In this document: in pieces, positions 8,424 to 17,540 of the stretch
Position numbering within the stretch: the first letter of the stretch is position 1
How the letters are laid out: the number at the start of each line of letters is the position of its first letter
Source of the DNA: Bacillota bacterium
GTDB taxonomy: Bacteria > Bacillota > Clostridia > Lachnospirales > Lachnospiraceae
Reading direction: 5' to 3'
Assembly (NCBI GenBank): GCA_023416695.1
Contig: JAEZGY010000092.1
Coordinates: 1 to 64,000 of the forward strand
DNA length: 64,000 nt
The notes under the pieces: generated by a model
Told to the model about the DNA's origin: nothing
What the model saw: the letters and a program-made list of their open reading frames with translations, nothing else
The model's database searches: none
Position numbers and translations under genes: made by a program

Positions 8424-9968
8424 ATGCGTAGTATTTCTATGAAGCAGGTCAATGACAAAAGAGATCAGATTCTTACTATTATTAAGAGTCCAACTCATAC
8501 TCATGAGCAAAAACTTACCAGTTTGGCTTCCCTGGCAGATTCCTTGTTAGACGTATTAGATCTTCCAGAGGGACTTGACGAGCTTATGAATGTCTCCATG
8601 GACAAGAAATGTATCTGTGACCTATCCGAAGGACACGCACCAATGCGACCAAGATATATCGTTCCGGATTATGATAAATTTATGAAGGAAGGATGCCAGT
8701 TCTTAAAGCTTTCGCCACCTGTTGATTTATATGAAGCAATTAACCATCTTTTAATTTTTTATAAACATGTTCCAAGTGTAACAAATTACCCGGTATATTT
8801 AGGGCAGTTAGACGAAATGTTAGAGCCATTTATTGATACCGTAGAGGAAAAGCAAGCCAAAAAACTACTTAAGATGTTTCTAATACATATAGATAGAACG
8901 GTATTAGATTCTTTTGCCCATGCAGACATTGGGCCAAAAGCTACGAAAGCAGGTAGACTGTTATTAGAGGTTTCGGCTGAACTAGAGAATGCGATACCAA
9001 ATCTAACTTTAAAATATGAAGAAGGCGTTACAGAGGATGATTTTGCCCTAGAAGCTGTGAGATGTGCTCTTCGTAGTGCAAAACCTAGCTTTGCCAATCA
9101 TTCCATGTTTAAAAAGGAATTGACTGAGAATTATGTGATTGCTAGTTGTTATAATGGACTTCCTTTGGGAGGTGGTTCCTATACTCTTTGCAGACTAATT
9201 CTCGGTAATATTGCAAAAAGATCAGAAAGTATTGAAGATTTTAAGAAGAACCAATTACCATATGTTATGAATATAATGGCCTCCTATATGGATGAAAGAA
9301 TTCGATTCGAAGTCTGTGAAAGTGGATTTTTTGAGAATAATTTTCTTGTAAAGGAAGGCTTTATTAGCAGAGATCGTTTTACCGCCATGTTTGGGTTGGT
9401 AGGACTGGCAGACTGCGTTAATATATTGTTAGAAAAAGAAGGATTACAAGGACGTTTTGGACATGATGAGGATGCCAATGCGCTTGGAGTATCTATCATG
9501 GATTTAATTAATAGCTATAATGAGCAACATAGTAATCCATATTGTGAAGTAACAGGCGGACATTTTCTTTTACATGCTCAAGTAGGAATCTCAGAGGATA
9601 TTGAGATTACACCAGGGACTCGTATTCCAATTGGGGAAGAACCAGAAGAGCTAATCGACCAACTATTGGTGCTCAGTAAATTCCACAAGTATTTTCCTTC
9701 TGGAACAGGAGATATCTTCCCAATCGACTTAACCATACATAAGAACCCTGAATATGTACTTGATATCATAAAGGGTGCCTTCCAAAAGGATTTAAGGTAC
9801 TTGTCATTTTATGCAAGTGATAGTGATGTCATCCGCATTACTGGTTATTTAGTGAAACGCTCAGAGATGGAGAAACTAGATAGAGGGGAAGCGGTGTTAC
9901 AGAATACAACAGGCTTAGGACTTGGAGCAGCCAAAAGTGGTCATATTCTTGAAAGAAAGGTTCGCTAA
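8424..9968 (+). CDS. yjjI: YjjI-family glycyl radical enzyme
   Basis: 514 residues, close to the usual YjjI length and much shorter than pyruvate formate-lyase. The C-terminal RITGY motif (Gly474 as the radical site) precedes the terminal ~40 residues, as expected. Upstream Cys residues in ASCYNGLPLGGG or FEVCESGFF are candidates for the thiyl site; I cannot decide between them. The next gene overlaps by 1 bp (TAATG) and encodes a YjjW-like activase, which fixes the assignment. To my knowledge the YjjI reaction is uncharacterised. In E. coli yjjI/yjjW lie next to the deo (deoxynucleoside) genes. Here they are inside a nucleoside uptake operon. AGGAGG lies about 15 nt before the ATG. Confidence 0.85.
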   Translation: MRSISMKQVNDKRDQILTIIKSPTHTHEQKLTSLASLADSLLDVLDLPEGLDELMNVSMDKKCICDLSEGHAPMRPRYIVPDYDKFMKEGCQFLKLSPPVDLYEAINHLLIFYKHVPSVTNYPVYLGQLDEMLEPFIDTVEEKQAKKLLKMFLIHIDRTVLDSFAHADIGPKATKAGRLLLEVSAELENAIPNLTLKYEEGVTEDDFALEAVRCALRSAKPSFANHSMFKKELTENYVIASCYNGLPLGGGSYTLCRLILGNIAKRSESIEDFKKNQLPYVMNIMASYMDERIRFEVCESGFFENNFLVKEGFISRDRFTAMFGLVGLADCVNILLEKEGLQGRFGHDEDANALGVSIMDLINSYNEQHSNPYCEVTGGHFLLHAQVGISEDIEITPGTRIPIGEEPEELIDQLLVLSKFHKYFPSGTGDIFPIDLTIHKNPEYVLDIIKGAFQKDLRYLSFYASDSDVIRITGYLVKRSEMEKLDRGEAVLQNTTGLGLGAAKSGHILERKVR

Positions 9969-10810
9969 TGAGAGCTCCTATTAATAAAATCATACCTTTT
10001 AGTAGTGTGGATGGACCAGGGAACCGGACTGCAATCTTTTTACAGGGGTGTAATCTCAACTGTACCTATTGCCATAATCCAGAGACAAGAAACTTGTGTT
10101 CTGGCTGTGGTCTTTGTGTTAGAAGCTGTAAGGCAGGTGCCCTTACTTTGGATGAACAGGGCAATGTAATTTTTGAAGATGCTAAATGCATACAGTGTGA
10201 TACCTGTATTCATAGTTGTCCATTTGACAGCTCTCCTAGAATCTTATGGTTAACACCAGAGGAAATTTATGAAAGAATTAAAAGACAGATTCCCTTTATT
10301 AGAGGAATTACTGTCTCTGGTGGGGAATGCATGTTATGGCCTGAGTTTTTATTGGAGTTATTTTCTCTAGCAAAGAAGGATGGACTTTCAACACTAATTG
10401 ATAGTAATGGAACCATACCCTTTGAAGAATACAAAGAACTACTAAAGATTACGGATGGAGTTATGCTTGATATTAAGGCATTTGATTCAGCAGAGCATAA
10501 AAAGATTACAGGCGCTGGCAATGAAAAGGTGTTGGCCAATGCAGTTTACCTTGCAAAACATAATAAGTTAGTGGAGGTTAGAACTGTTATTGTGCCAGAC
10601 TTATATGATACAGAAAATAGTATTATAAAGATGGGAGAATTCCTGGCACCATTTTTAAAGAAACATAGTTTTCGAATAAAAATCATAGCTTATCGACCCA
10701 TGGGAGTTAGAGAAGAGTTTTCACATTATGAAGTGCCTGATCATAAGTATATGGAGTATTTAGCTAGCATACTAAGGGCTCAGGGATTTCAAGATATAAT
10801 TATTATTTGA
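9968..10810 (+). CDS. yjjW: YjjW-family glycyl-radical-enzyme activase (radical SAM)
   Basis: 280 residues. Cys28-x3-Cys32-x2-Cys35 binds the SAM-ligating [4Fe-4S] cluster. Two ferredoxin-like clusters follow (Cys44/47/50/54 and Cys74/77/80/84), the insert typical of GRE activases. TVSGGECMLWPEF is the SAM-binding GGE motif. The enzyme should abstract a hydrogen from Gly474 of the upstream YjjI using a 5'-deoxyadenosyl radical, so it works only anaerobically. ATG overlaps the yjjI stop, indicating translational coupling. Confidence 0.9.
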   Translation: MRAPINKIIPFSSVDGPGNRTAIFLQGCNLNCTYCHNPETRNLCSGCGLCVRSCKAGALTLDEQGNVIFEDAKCIQCDTCIHSCPFDSSPRILWLTPEEIYERIKRQIPFIRGITVSGGECMLWPEFLLELFSLAKKDGLSTLIDSNGTIPFEEYKELLKITDGVMLDIKAFDSAEHKKITGAGNEKVLANAVYLAKHNKLVEVRTVIVPDLYDTENSIIKMGEFLAPFLKKHSFRIKIIAYRPMGVREEFSHYEVPDHKYMEYLASILRAQGFQDIIII

Positions 10811-10827
10811 TAATGGAGGTGCCAGGA

Positions 10828-12375
10828 TTGGAGAAGGCGAGTTTTATGGATGAAAATACTGTGGTTGTTTTCATGAAGGACATCGTTAAGAAGTTTGGAG
10901 ATTTTACCGCTAACGACCACATTAATTTGAAGGTACACAAGGGAGAAGTGCACGCCATCCTTGGTGAAAATGGAGCTGGTAAGAGTACGTTAATGAATGT
11001 ACTGTATGGGTTATATAGACCTACCAGTGGGCAGATTTTTTTGAATGATAATGAAGTTCATCTTAATAGCCCAAAGGATGCAATCGAACTAGGAATTGGT
11101 ATGGTGCATCAGCATTTTATGTTAATTCAGCCATTTACAGTAATGGAGAACATTACACTTGGTGTAGAAGATGTAAAGAGTGGTATTGTCATTGATAAAA
11201 AGACGGCAAGAGCAAAAGTGATGGACCTTTCTGAACGGTATGGAATGAAGATTGATCCAGATGCGAAAATCGAAGATATCTCTGTGGGAATGCAACAAAG
11301 AGTAGAAATCTTAAAAGTGCTATACCGCGGTGCCAATACATTGATTTTAGATGAGCCAACCTCTTCTTTAACTCCACAAGAAATCGAGGAGCTGATGGAG
11401 ATTATAAAAAATCTTACCATGGATGGGAAAAGTGTCATATTAATTACACATAAGCTGAAGGAGATCAAGGCTTGCTCTGATAGCTGTACCATCATTCGTC
11501 AAGGTAAATATATCGGCACAGTAAAAGTGGGAGAAGTCAGTGAAAATGATTTGGCTGCCATGATGGTAGGTAGAGAGGTAAACTTCATAGTAGATAAAAG
11601 GAGTCAACAGGCAGGAGATGTGGTTTTAGAGATAAAGGACCTTCATGCCAAGGATTATCGTGGTGTTGAAATCCTTAAAGGACTAGGCCTTACTGTTAAA
11701 AAAGGAGAAATAGTCGGTCTTGCAGGTGTGGATGGCAATGGACAAATGGAATTAGTTGAGATTCTAACAGGTCTTAAAAAGGCTGATTCTGGTGAGATTA
11801 CTATGTTAGGCCAGAGTATATTCAATAAAACGCCAAAGGAGATCTTTAATGTGGGAGTATCAAGTATTCCAGCTGATCGTCAGAAGCATGGCTTGATATT
11901 AGATTTTTCTATCGAAGACAATTTGATACTACAGCATTTTGATGAGGCGCCATATTCCACCTTTGGATTTTTAAATCGAAGAAAGATTAGGGAACATGCC
12001 ACAAAGTTAATACACAATTTTGACGTTCGACCAAGAGGCAGTGAAGATAAACCAGCAGGGCAACTGTCAGGTGGAAATCAGCAGAAGGTTATTATTGCAA
12101 GAGAAGTGACCAATGACAAAGAGCTTTTAATTGCCGTAAATCCTACTAGAGGGTTAGACGTAGGTGCCATTGAATTCGTACATAAATATTTAGTAGAGCA
12201 GAGAAATAAAAATAGAGCAGTTCTTTTAGTTTCCTTTGAACTAGATGAGATCATGAGCTTGTCAGACCGAATAGAGGTTATCTTTGATGGGCAGATTACC
12301 GGAAGTGTAGAAGGAGCTTATGCAGATGAAAAAGAGCTAGGATTTTTGATGGCAGGAGGGAAGAAGCATGATTAA
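10828..12375 (+). CDS. Nucleoside ABC transporter ATP-binding protein (two ATPase domains)
   Basis: About 515 residues with two tandem ABC domains, as in sugar/nucleoside importers. The first has Walker A GENGAGKS, signature SVGMQQR and Walker B LILDEP. The second has the degenerate GVDGNGQME in place of Walker A, signature LSGGNQQK and a Walker B-like LLIAVNP. A degenerate second site is normal in this family. I prefer TTG 10828 as the start (GGAGG at 10815-10819, 8-nt spacing) over ATG 10813, which sits inside that RBS. The 3' end overlaps the permease gene by 8 bp. Confidence 0.9.
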   Translation: MEKASFMDENTVVVFMKDIVKKFGDFTANDHINLKVHKGEVHAILGENGAGKSTLMNVLYGLYRPTSGQIFLNDNEVHLNSPKDAIELGIGMVHQHFMLIQPFTVMENITLGVEDVKSGIVIDKKTARAKVMDLSERYGMKIDPDAKIEDISVGMQQRVEILKVLYRGANTLILDEPTSSLTPQEIEELMEIIKNLTMDGKSVILITHKLKEIKACSDSCTIIRQGKYIGTVKVGEVSENDLAAMMVGREVNFIVDKRSQQAGDVVLEIKDLHAKDYRGVEILKGLGLTVKKGEIVGLAGVDGNGQMELVEILTGLKKADSGEITMLGQSIFNKTPKEIFNVGVSSIPADRQKHGLILDFSIEDNLILQHFDEAPYSTFGFLNRRKIREHATKLIHNFDVRPRGSEDKPAGQLSGGNQQKVIIAREVTNDKELLIAVNPTRGLDVGAIEFVHKYLVEQRNKNRAVLLVSFELDEIMSLSDRIEVIFDGQITGSVEGAYADEKELGFLMAGGKKHD

Positions 12376-13435
12376 GAAAAAAATAGTGAACAGTAGTGCA
12401 TTTTATACTGTCATAGCAATTCTTGTAGGCTTTCTCATCGGTGCCATCTTTCTTATGATAGCAGGAATAAGCCCAGCAGTTGCTTATGGCAAATTGATTG
12501 ACAGTGTATTTAGTAAACCTAAATATATTGTATGGACCTTAATTTATGCAACTCCTTTAATTTTTACAGGATTAAGCGTGGCTTTTTCCTTCCGTACAGG
12601 TGTATTTAATATCGGAGCTGAGGGACAATTCGTCGTTGGTTCTCTAGCTGCCTGTGTGGTAGGTATTTTAGTGGATGTTCCAGCTTGGATTCATGTTCCG
12701 CTATGCATTATTGCAGCTGCCGCGGCTGGCTGTATATGGTCTCTACTGGTAGGATTATTAAAGGTCAAACGAGGGATTCACGAGGTACTTTCCTTTATCA
12801 TGTTTAACTGGATTGCCTTTTATTTATCCAATTATGTCGTAAACCTAGAAGCAATCCATAAAGTGGGTGGAGGAGAAGCTACTAAGGACGTACTTCCTTC
12901 CGCAAGAATCTTATTACCAGAGGGTTTGCTCAAATTCTTTAACAATACTACTGCTAACTGGGGATTTCTTTTAGCAATCATAGCAGGTATTGTAATGTGG
13001 ATTATAATTCAGAAAACTACGCTAGGATATAAGCTAAAAGCAGTAGGCTATAACAATAATGCAGCAAAATTTGCTGGTATTAATTCGGACAAGTCTGTCT
13101 TAACCGCACTAGGCATTTCTGGTGCATTAGCAGGACTAGGCGGAGCAGTTCAATTATTAGGTATGTCTGGCAGACTTTCTCAATTTGCAGGCCAAGAGGG
13201 ATTTGGATTTGAGGGAATTACAGTGGCCCTAATAGGTGCCTCTAATCCAATTGGCTGTATCTTTGCTGGAATGTTCTATGGTGCCATGAAATATGGTGGT
13301 TCTAAGCTTACAATGGTAAAGGCACCAGCGGAAGTAGTAGATATTATTATGGGTTGTGTAATTCTACTTATCGCAATTTCACCTGTATTTAAAGTCCTTT
13401 TCCAGAAATCTAAAAAGAAAAAGGAGGCCAAATAA
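12368..13435 (+). CDS. Nucleoside ABC transporter permease 1
   Basis: 355 residues with about nine hydrophobic segments and the family signature FRTGVFNIGAEGQF near residues 76-89. The closing segment is followed by a basic KSKKKKEAK tail. It pairs with the next gene to form the membrane channel for the BMP/ATPase system. GGAGGG precedes the ATG within the end of the ATPase gene. The stop lies immediately before the next ATG, consistent with an operon. Confidence 0.92.
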   Translation: MIKKKIVNSSAFYTVIAILVGFLIGAIFLMIAGISPAVAYGKLIDSVFSKPKYIVWTLIYATPLIFTGLSVAFSFRTGVFNIGAEGQFVVGSLAACVVGILVDVPAWIHVPLCIIAAAAAGCIWSLLVGLLKVKRGIHEVLSFIMFNWIAFYLSNYVVNLEAIHKVGGGEATKDVLPSARILLPEGLLKFFNNTTANWGFLLAIIAGIVMWIIIQKTTLGYKLKAVGYNNNAAKFAGINSDKSVLTALGISGALAGLGGAVQLLGMSGRLSQFAGQEGFGFEGITVALIGASNPIGCIFAGMFYGAMKYGGSKLTMVKAPAEVVDIIMGCVILLIAISPVFKVLFQKSKKKKEAK

Positions 13436-14371
13436 ATGGATATTTTCATTAAAGATCTTGGATTGTTAATCAATGCGACTCTGATTGCAACGCCTCCTCT
13501 GCTACTTGCAGCATTAGGTTCCTGTTTCTCAGAACGAAGTGGCGTTGTCAATATTGGTATTGAAGGAATGATGACTATAGGTGCTTTTACAGGTGCAGTA
13601 GTCGGCTTGTTAACAGGAAACGGTTGGTTTGCCTTCTTTTGTGGAGGTCTAGCCGGAGCATTATTTGGTGTAATCCATGCCATAGCTTGTGTTTCCTTTC
13701 ACGCGGATCAGACCATAGCAGGTACTGCAATCAATTTCTTAGGACCGGGTCTTGCCATCTTCTTATGTAAAGCGATGTTTGATAATTCATCCGATACACC
13801 GGCTTTAGATTCTGCCTCGAAATTACCTAAGATGTTTGAAGGGCAATTCGCAACAGGCTCTTTTTGGAGTAATGTATTAAATGTGTATTCTGTGGCATAC
13901 TTGGTATTTATCTTGGCGTTTGTATGCTGGTTTATATTTTATAAAACAAAGTTTGGTGCTCATCTTCGAGCAGTAGGGGAGCATCCAGAGGCTTGTGAAT
14001 CCCTTGGTATCAATGTGTATAAGGTTCGATATGCTTGTGTAATCCTTTCTGGATTCTTAGCAGGACTTGGTGGAGCTTTTGTAACATTAGCTACGATCAA
14101 TCAGTTTAGACCAAGTGTTATCGTTGGCCAAGGCTTTATCGCTATCGCTGCTGTTATCTTTGGAAAGTTTTCTCCACAAGGAGCGCTAAAGGCTTGTCTG
14201 TTATTTGGTCTTTGTTCAGGAGTGAAGACCTTAGTAAGCACTAGTAACACGGTATCTCCAAACCTTATTTCAATGATTCCATATATCGTGACTATATTGG
14301 CACTGGTATTGTTTGTAGGAAAAGCGAATGCTCCTGCAGCCAACGGAAAACCTTTCATCAAATCTAGGTAG
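13436..14371 (+). CDS. Nucleoside ABC transporter permease 2
   Basis: 311 residues, strongly hydrophobic. The family motif SERSGVVNIGIEGMM lies near residues 31-45, the counterpart of the motif in permease 1. It begins 1 bp after the stop of permease 1 with an AAGGAGG site inside that gene's last codons. The pair corresponds to the YufP/YufQ-like (NupP/NupQ) permeases of Bacillus nucleoside importers. Confidence 0.92.
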   Translation: MDIFIKDLGLLINATLIATPPLLLAALGSCFSERSGVVNIGIEGMMTIGAFTGAVVGLLTGNGWFAFFCGGLAGALFGVIHAIACVSFHADQTIAGTAINFLGPGLAIFLCKAMFDNSSDTPALDSASKLPKMFEGQFATGSFWSNVLNVYSVAYLVFILAFVCWFIFYKTKFGAHLRAVGEHPEACESLGINVYKVRYACVILSGFLAGLGGAFVTLATINQFRPSVIVGQGFIAIAAVIFGKFSPQGALKACLLFGLCSGVKTLVSTSNTVSPNLISMIPYIVTILALVLFVGKANAPAANGKPFIKSR

Positions 14372-14373
14372 AA

Positions 14374-15117
14374 ATGGGGCTAGTCATGTTAGCAGAAGAT
14401 AATATAAATAGGATTATGGAGCTACAGAAACTTTTAGATCCTAAGCATCAGGTATATTTAAATAAGTATTTAAACAATGCTCCACGTTGGGTATTAGAGA
14501 CTATGCAAGTGGTACATAAGCAAAAGAATACTGTATTTATCGATGAAAACGATACTGTAGATTATGTTTATATTCTCACGCAAGGTGTTGTTCGAGCAAT
14601 CGATTATAGAATTCAAGGAGTAGCTTATGACTATATGTGGTTTTACCCTGTTAAGGTATTCGGTGCCATGGAGATATTTTTCAATATTTCTAAATATATG
14701 ACTACTCTAATGACAGTAACACCTTGTACCATGATAGTGATTTCAAAAGCAAATTACGAGCGATGGATTTGGGAAGATAAAAATGCTCTTCGTATGGAAA
14801 TGGAATCCATAGGAGGATATCTGTTAGAGCAAAATCGTAAGGATAGAGTATTCATATTTTTGCAAGGAACGGACCGAATTCTTTACATTCTTATGAAAAA
14901 CTATGAGCTGAGAAAAGCAGAGAGTAAGTACATTTTCGATATGAGCAGACAGGAGCTTGCAGAGCGAAGTGGGTTAAGTATCAAGACGGTGAATCGAGCC
15001 ATTAAGAAAATGGAAGAGGATCAATTCCTTGAGCGAAACAAGCGAAAAATAGTCATTACAGAAGAACAGTATTGCAAAATGAAGAATTATCTGGATTCCA
15101 TTGTAGAGCACTTTTGA
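14374..15117 (+). CDS. Crp/Fnr-family transcriptional regulator
   Basis: 247 residues. The N-terminal ~140 residues form a cyclic-nucleotide-binding-like beta roll (FIDENDTVDYVYILTQGVVRA, later AMEIFFNIS). A winged helix-turn-helix follows (SRQELAERSGLSIKTVNRAIKKMEE, about residues 190-214). No Cys cluster typical of Fnr is seen, so it probably senses a small ligand rather than oxygen. It begins 2 bp after permease 2, so it probably regulates this operon. An alternative ATG at 14386 has the GGGG stretch at 14376-14379 upstream. Confidence 0.88.
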   Translation: MGLVMLAEDNINRIMELQKLLDPKHQVYLNKYLNNAPRWVLETMQVVHKQKNTVFIDENDTVDYVYILTQGVVRAIDYRIQGVAYDYMWFYPVKVFGAMEIFFNISKYMTTLMTVTPCTMIVISKANYERWIWEDKNALRMEMESIGGYLLEQNRKDRVFIFLQGTDRILYILMKNYELRKAESKYIFDMSRQELAERSGLSIKTVNRAIKKMEEDQFLERNKRKIVITEEQYCKMKNYLDSIVEHF

Positions 15118-15134
15118 TTGGAATAAAGAAAAGT

Positions 15135-15173
15135 AAAAGCTCCAACTCTAATAGATAGGGTTTGGAGCTTTTT
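15135..15173 (+). terminator. Terminator of the nucleoside operon
   Basis: AAAAGCTCCAA pairs with TTTGGAGCTTTTT, closing the transcription unit 18 nt after the regulator stop. Confidence 0.85.
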
Positions 15174-15253
15174 GGCTTATATCATCATCCTGCTAAAGAA
15201 ATTGATAATGAGTAGAAGATAAATTGGATATACTATATCATGGTGGTGATAAA

Positions 15254-16570
15254 ATGGTTTCAATATGGTCCGATACTTCAAAGCTTCCTACCTTTGAGGA
15301 GCTAAAAAAAGATGGTAAGACAGATGTACTAATTATTGGTGGTGGAATGGCAGGAATTCTTTGTGCCTACCGGCTACAACAACATAATGTGAATTATATT
15401 TTAGTTGAGGCAGAAACGATTTGCAGTGGTATTACAAAGAATACGACAGCAAAGATTACCTCTCAACATGGTCTTATTTATCAAAAGATAGAAAAAGAAT
15501 TTAGTGTAGAAAAGGCTGCCATGTATCTAGAGGCCAACCAAGCGGCAGTGGATGAGTATCGAAAGCTATGCGAACACATAGATTGTGGGTTTCAGGATAA
15601 AGATAACTATGTGTACTCCCTAGAAAAACGAGAATCATTAGAAAAGGAAATGGATGTTCTGCTTAAAATAGGGTTTAATGCGAAACTTGAGTCAAATCTG
15701 CCACTTCCCTTTTCTACTGTGGGAGCGGTAAGGTTTCCTAATCAAGCACAGTTTAACCCCCTGCAATTTGTAGCTTCCATCGCGAAAGATCTTCACATCT
15801 ATGAACACACAAGAGTGAGGGAGCTTGTTGTAAATAAATCGGGAGACTGTAAGGCAGTGATAAACAACGTAAATATTACAGCAAGGAACATTATTGTGGC
15901 AACCCATTTCCCATTTCTCAATAAGCATGGAAGTTATTTTCTGAAAATGTACCAACATCGTTCCTATGCCATTGCACTAGAAAATGCCCCTGATGTAAAT
16001 GGGATGTATGTGGATGAAGCACAGAAAGGACTGTCTTTTCGAAACTACGAAAGAGAACTTATCATTGGTGGTGGAGATCATCGCACAGGGAAAAAAGGTG
16101 GTAACTGGAGTGAACTTATGGCCTTTGCTAAGAAATACTATCCAGATTACAATGTACAATACCAGTGGGCTACACAAGACTGTATGACTCTTGATGGGAT
16201 TCCTTATATTGGACATTACTCTGCAAGAACCCCTAATCTCTATGTGGCTACAGGCTTTAATAAATGGGGAATGACATCCTCTATGGTAGCAGCTACCATA
16301 CTAACAGATATGATACTGGGAAAGCAAAATGACTATGCTTCTGCTTTTTACCCTTCCAGGTCTATGCTTCGGGTGCAACTTGCTTTAAATGGATTTGAAG
16401 CCGTAACCAATCTACTTTCCATTACACCAAAGCGTTGTCCACATCTAGGCTGCGCGTTAAAATGGAATGAGACTGAGCATAGCTGGGATTGTCCATGTCA
16501 TGGAAGTCGATTTACAGAGGCAGGAAAGTTAATCGATAATCCTGCTACAGGTGATTTGAAGAATAAGTAA
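15254..16570 (+). CDS. FAD-dependent amine/amino-acid-oxidase-like protein with C-terminal Rieske domain
   Basis: 438 residues. The N-terminus has the FAD-binding Rossmann motif DVLIIGGGMAGILCAYRL (about residues 23-40) of the DAO (glycine/D-amino-acid oxidase) fold. The C-terminal ~60 residues form a Rieske [2Fe-2S] domain, CPHLGC then CPCHGSRF, giving the Cys-x-His / Cys-x2-His ligand set. This DAO-Rieske fusion is common in Firmicutes and is annotated as an FAD-dependent oxidoreductase of unknown substrate. ATG 15254 is preferred (GGTGGTGA 5 nt upstream) over TTG 15224. Flanked by terminators, so monocistronic. Confidence 0.85.
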   Translation: MVSIWSDTSKLPTFEELKKDGKTDVLIIGGGMAGILCAYRLQQHNVNYILVEAETICSGITKNTTAKITSQHGLIYQKIEKEFSVEKAAMYLEANQAAVDEYRKLCEHIDCGFQDKDNYVYSLEKRESLEKEMDVLLKIGFNAKLESNLPLPFSTVGAVRFPNQAQFNPLQFVASIAKDLHIYEHTRVRELVVNKSGDCKAVINNVNITARNIIVATHFPFLNKHGSYFLKMYQHRSYAIALENAPDVNGMYVDEAQKGLSFRNYERELIIGGGDHRTGKKGGNWSELMAFAKKYYPDYNVQYQWATQDCMTLDGIPYIGHYSARTPNLYVATGFNKWGMTSSMVAATILTDMILGKQNDYASAFYPSRSMLRVQLALNGFEAVTNLLSITPKRCPHLGCALKWNETEHSWDCPCHGSRFTEAGKLIDNPATGDLKNK

Positions 16571-16575
16571 CAATT

Positions 16576-16640
16576 AGAGATATCTTGTAAGTACCAAAAT
16601 GTAAAGAAATACAACTGGTAACTACAAGATATTCTTTATA
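16576..16640 (+). terminator. Terminator of the FAD-Rieske gene
   Basis: AGATATCTTGTA and TACAAGATATTCT form a 12-bp stem with a long loop, followed by a short T-rich run. Confidence 0.6.
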
Positions 16641-16721
16641 TTATTAGAAATATATCGAAAATTATCATATATTGTGGTACAATCTATTTGGACATATTGC
16701 GATAGGGAGGGACTTAAAATA

Positions 16722-17366
16722 ATGGAAATCGCGCGTAAAAAAAGAGTAGTGTTGGGATTAAATATTTTCGTTGTAGTGCTACTGGTAGGCTTAATCCTCT
16801 ATTTTGTACAAAGTAGTCATATTTTACATAGGACAGCTAAGTCCATCTCACCAAATGGTAATATAAAATACGTAATTTATGATATGTCTTTAAAGGAAGA
16901 ATCAGACAAAAAGAGTAGTGACTTCATAACTGTGCAAGAGTATGACTTATCAGAGGATGATTCGGAATGGAAGTTACTTAATGAAACAGAATTATCAGGA
17001 GATTACATAGAAAGTTCTTGGTCGTGGGATAGCCGTTTGTTTGTGGTATCTGTTGATAGTAAAGAGGCGAACCTTTATATTTTTGACACTCAAAAAAAGA
17101 GTGTACGTAAATTGGATAACTTTCTTGATATGCAATTGATAAATAGGGCGGCGTTTAATTCTGGTTTATATGAACAAATGCTATCTGTTAATAAAGATAC
17201 TAAATACGAATTTGTTCAATGGGCAGAGCATGGTGATAAGATGCTAGTTCAATATACCGTACTAGTACCAGAGTCTGAGAAGGAAGATAGTACAGAATAT
17301 GAAGGATATTTTTGGTATGACTATGAAAAGGATATCATTGAAGGGTATATGGATAATACCTATTAA
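16722..17366 (+). CDS. Membrane-anchored protein of unknown function
   Basis: 214 residues. A basic start (MEIARKKR) is followed by one membrane segment (about residues 9-30), then an extracytoplasmic domain of about 180 residues rich in Tyr, Asp and Glu (for example YIESSWSWDSRLFVVSVDS). The segment SPNGNIKYVIYD and the alternating pattern suggest a beta-propeller-like fold, but I recognise no family. GGGAGG lies 11 nt before ATG 16722. Monocistronic. Confidence 0.65.
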   Translation: MEIARKKRVVLGLNIFVVVLLVGLILYFVQSSHILHRTAKSISPNGNIKYVIYDMSLKEESDKKSSDFITVQEYDLSEDDSEWKLLNETELSGDYIESSWSWDSRLFVVSVDSKEANLYIFDTQKKSVRKLDNFLDMQLINRAAFNSGLYEQMLSVNKDTKYEFVQWAEHGDKMLVQYTVLVPESEKEDSTEYEGYFWYDYEKDIIEGYMDNTY

Positions 17367-17385
17367 AATAGTAAGAGTAAGAACG

Positions 17386-17417
17386 AAAAGCCAGTATCTA
17401 AAAGATGCTGGCTTTTT
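17386..17417 (+). terminator. Rho-independent terminator
   Basis: AAAAGCCAGTATC pairs with GATGCTGGCTTTTT across a short loop, 20 nt after the stop codon. Confidence 0.85.
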
Positions 17418-17540
17418 CATGTTCTTGTTAGAATGTACTCTAAGCTCCTATGATAGATAGAAAATGGTTTCCCTTTTACAGTCTTAGATTTATAATAGTA
17501 GTAGTACATATAATCCAAAATCATATAAAAGGAGAATACG

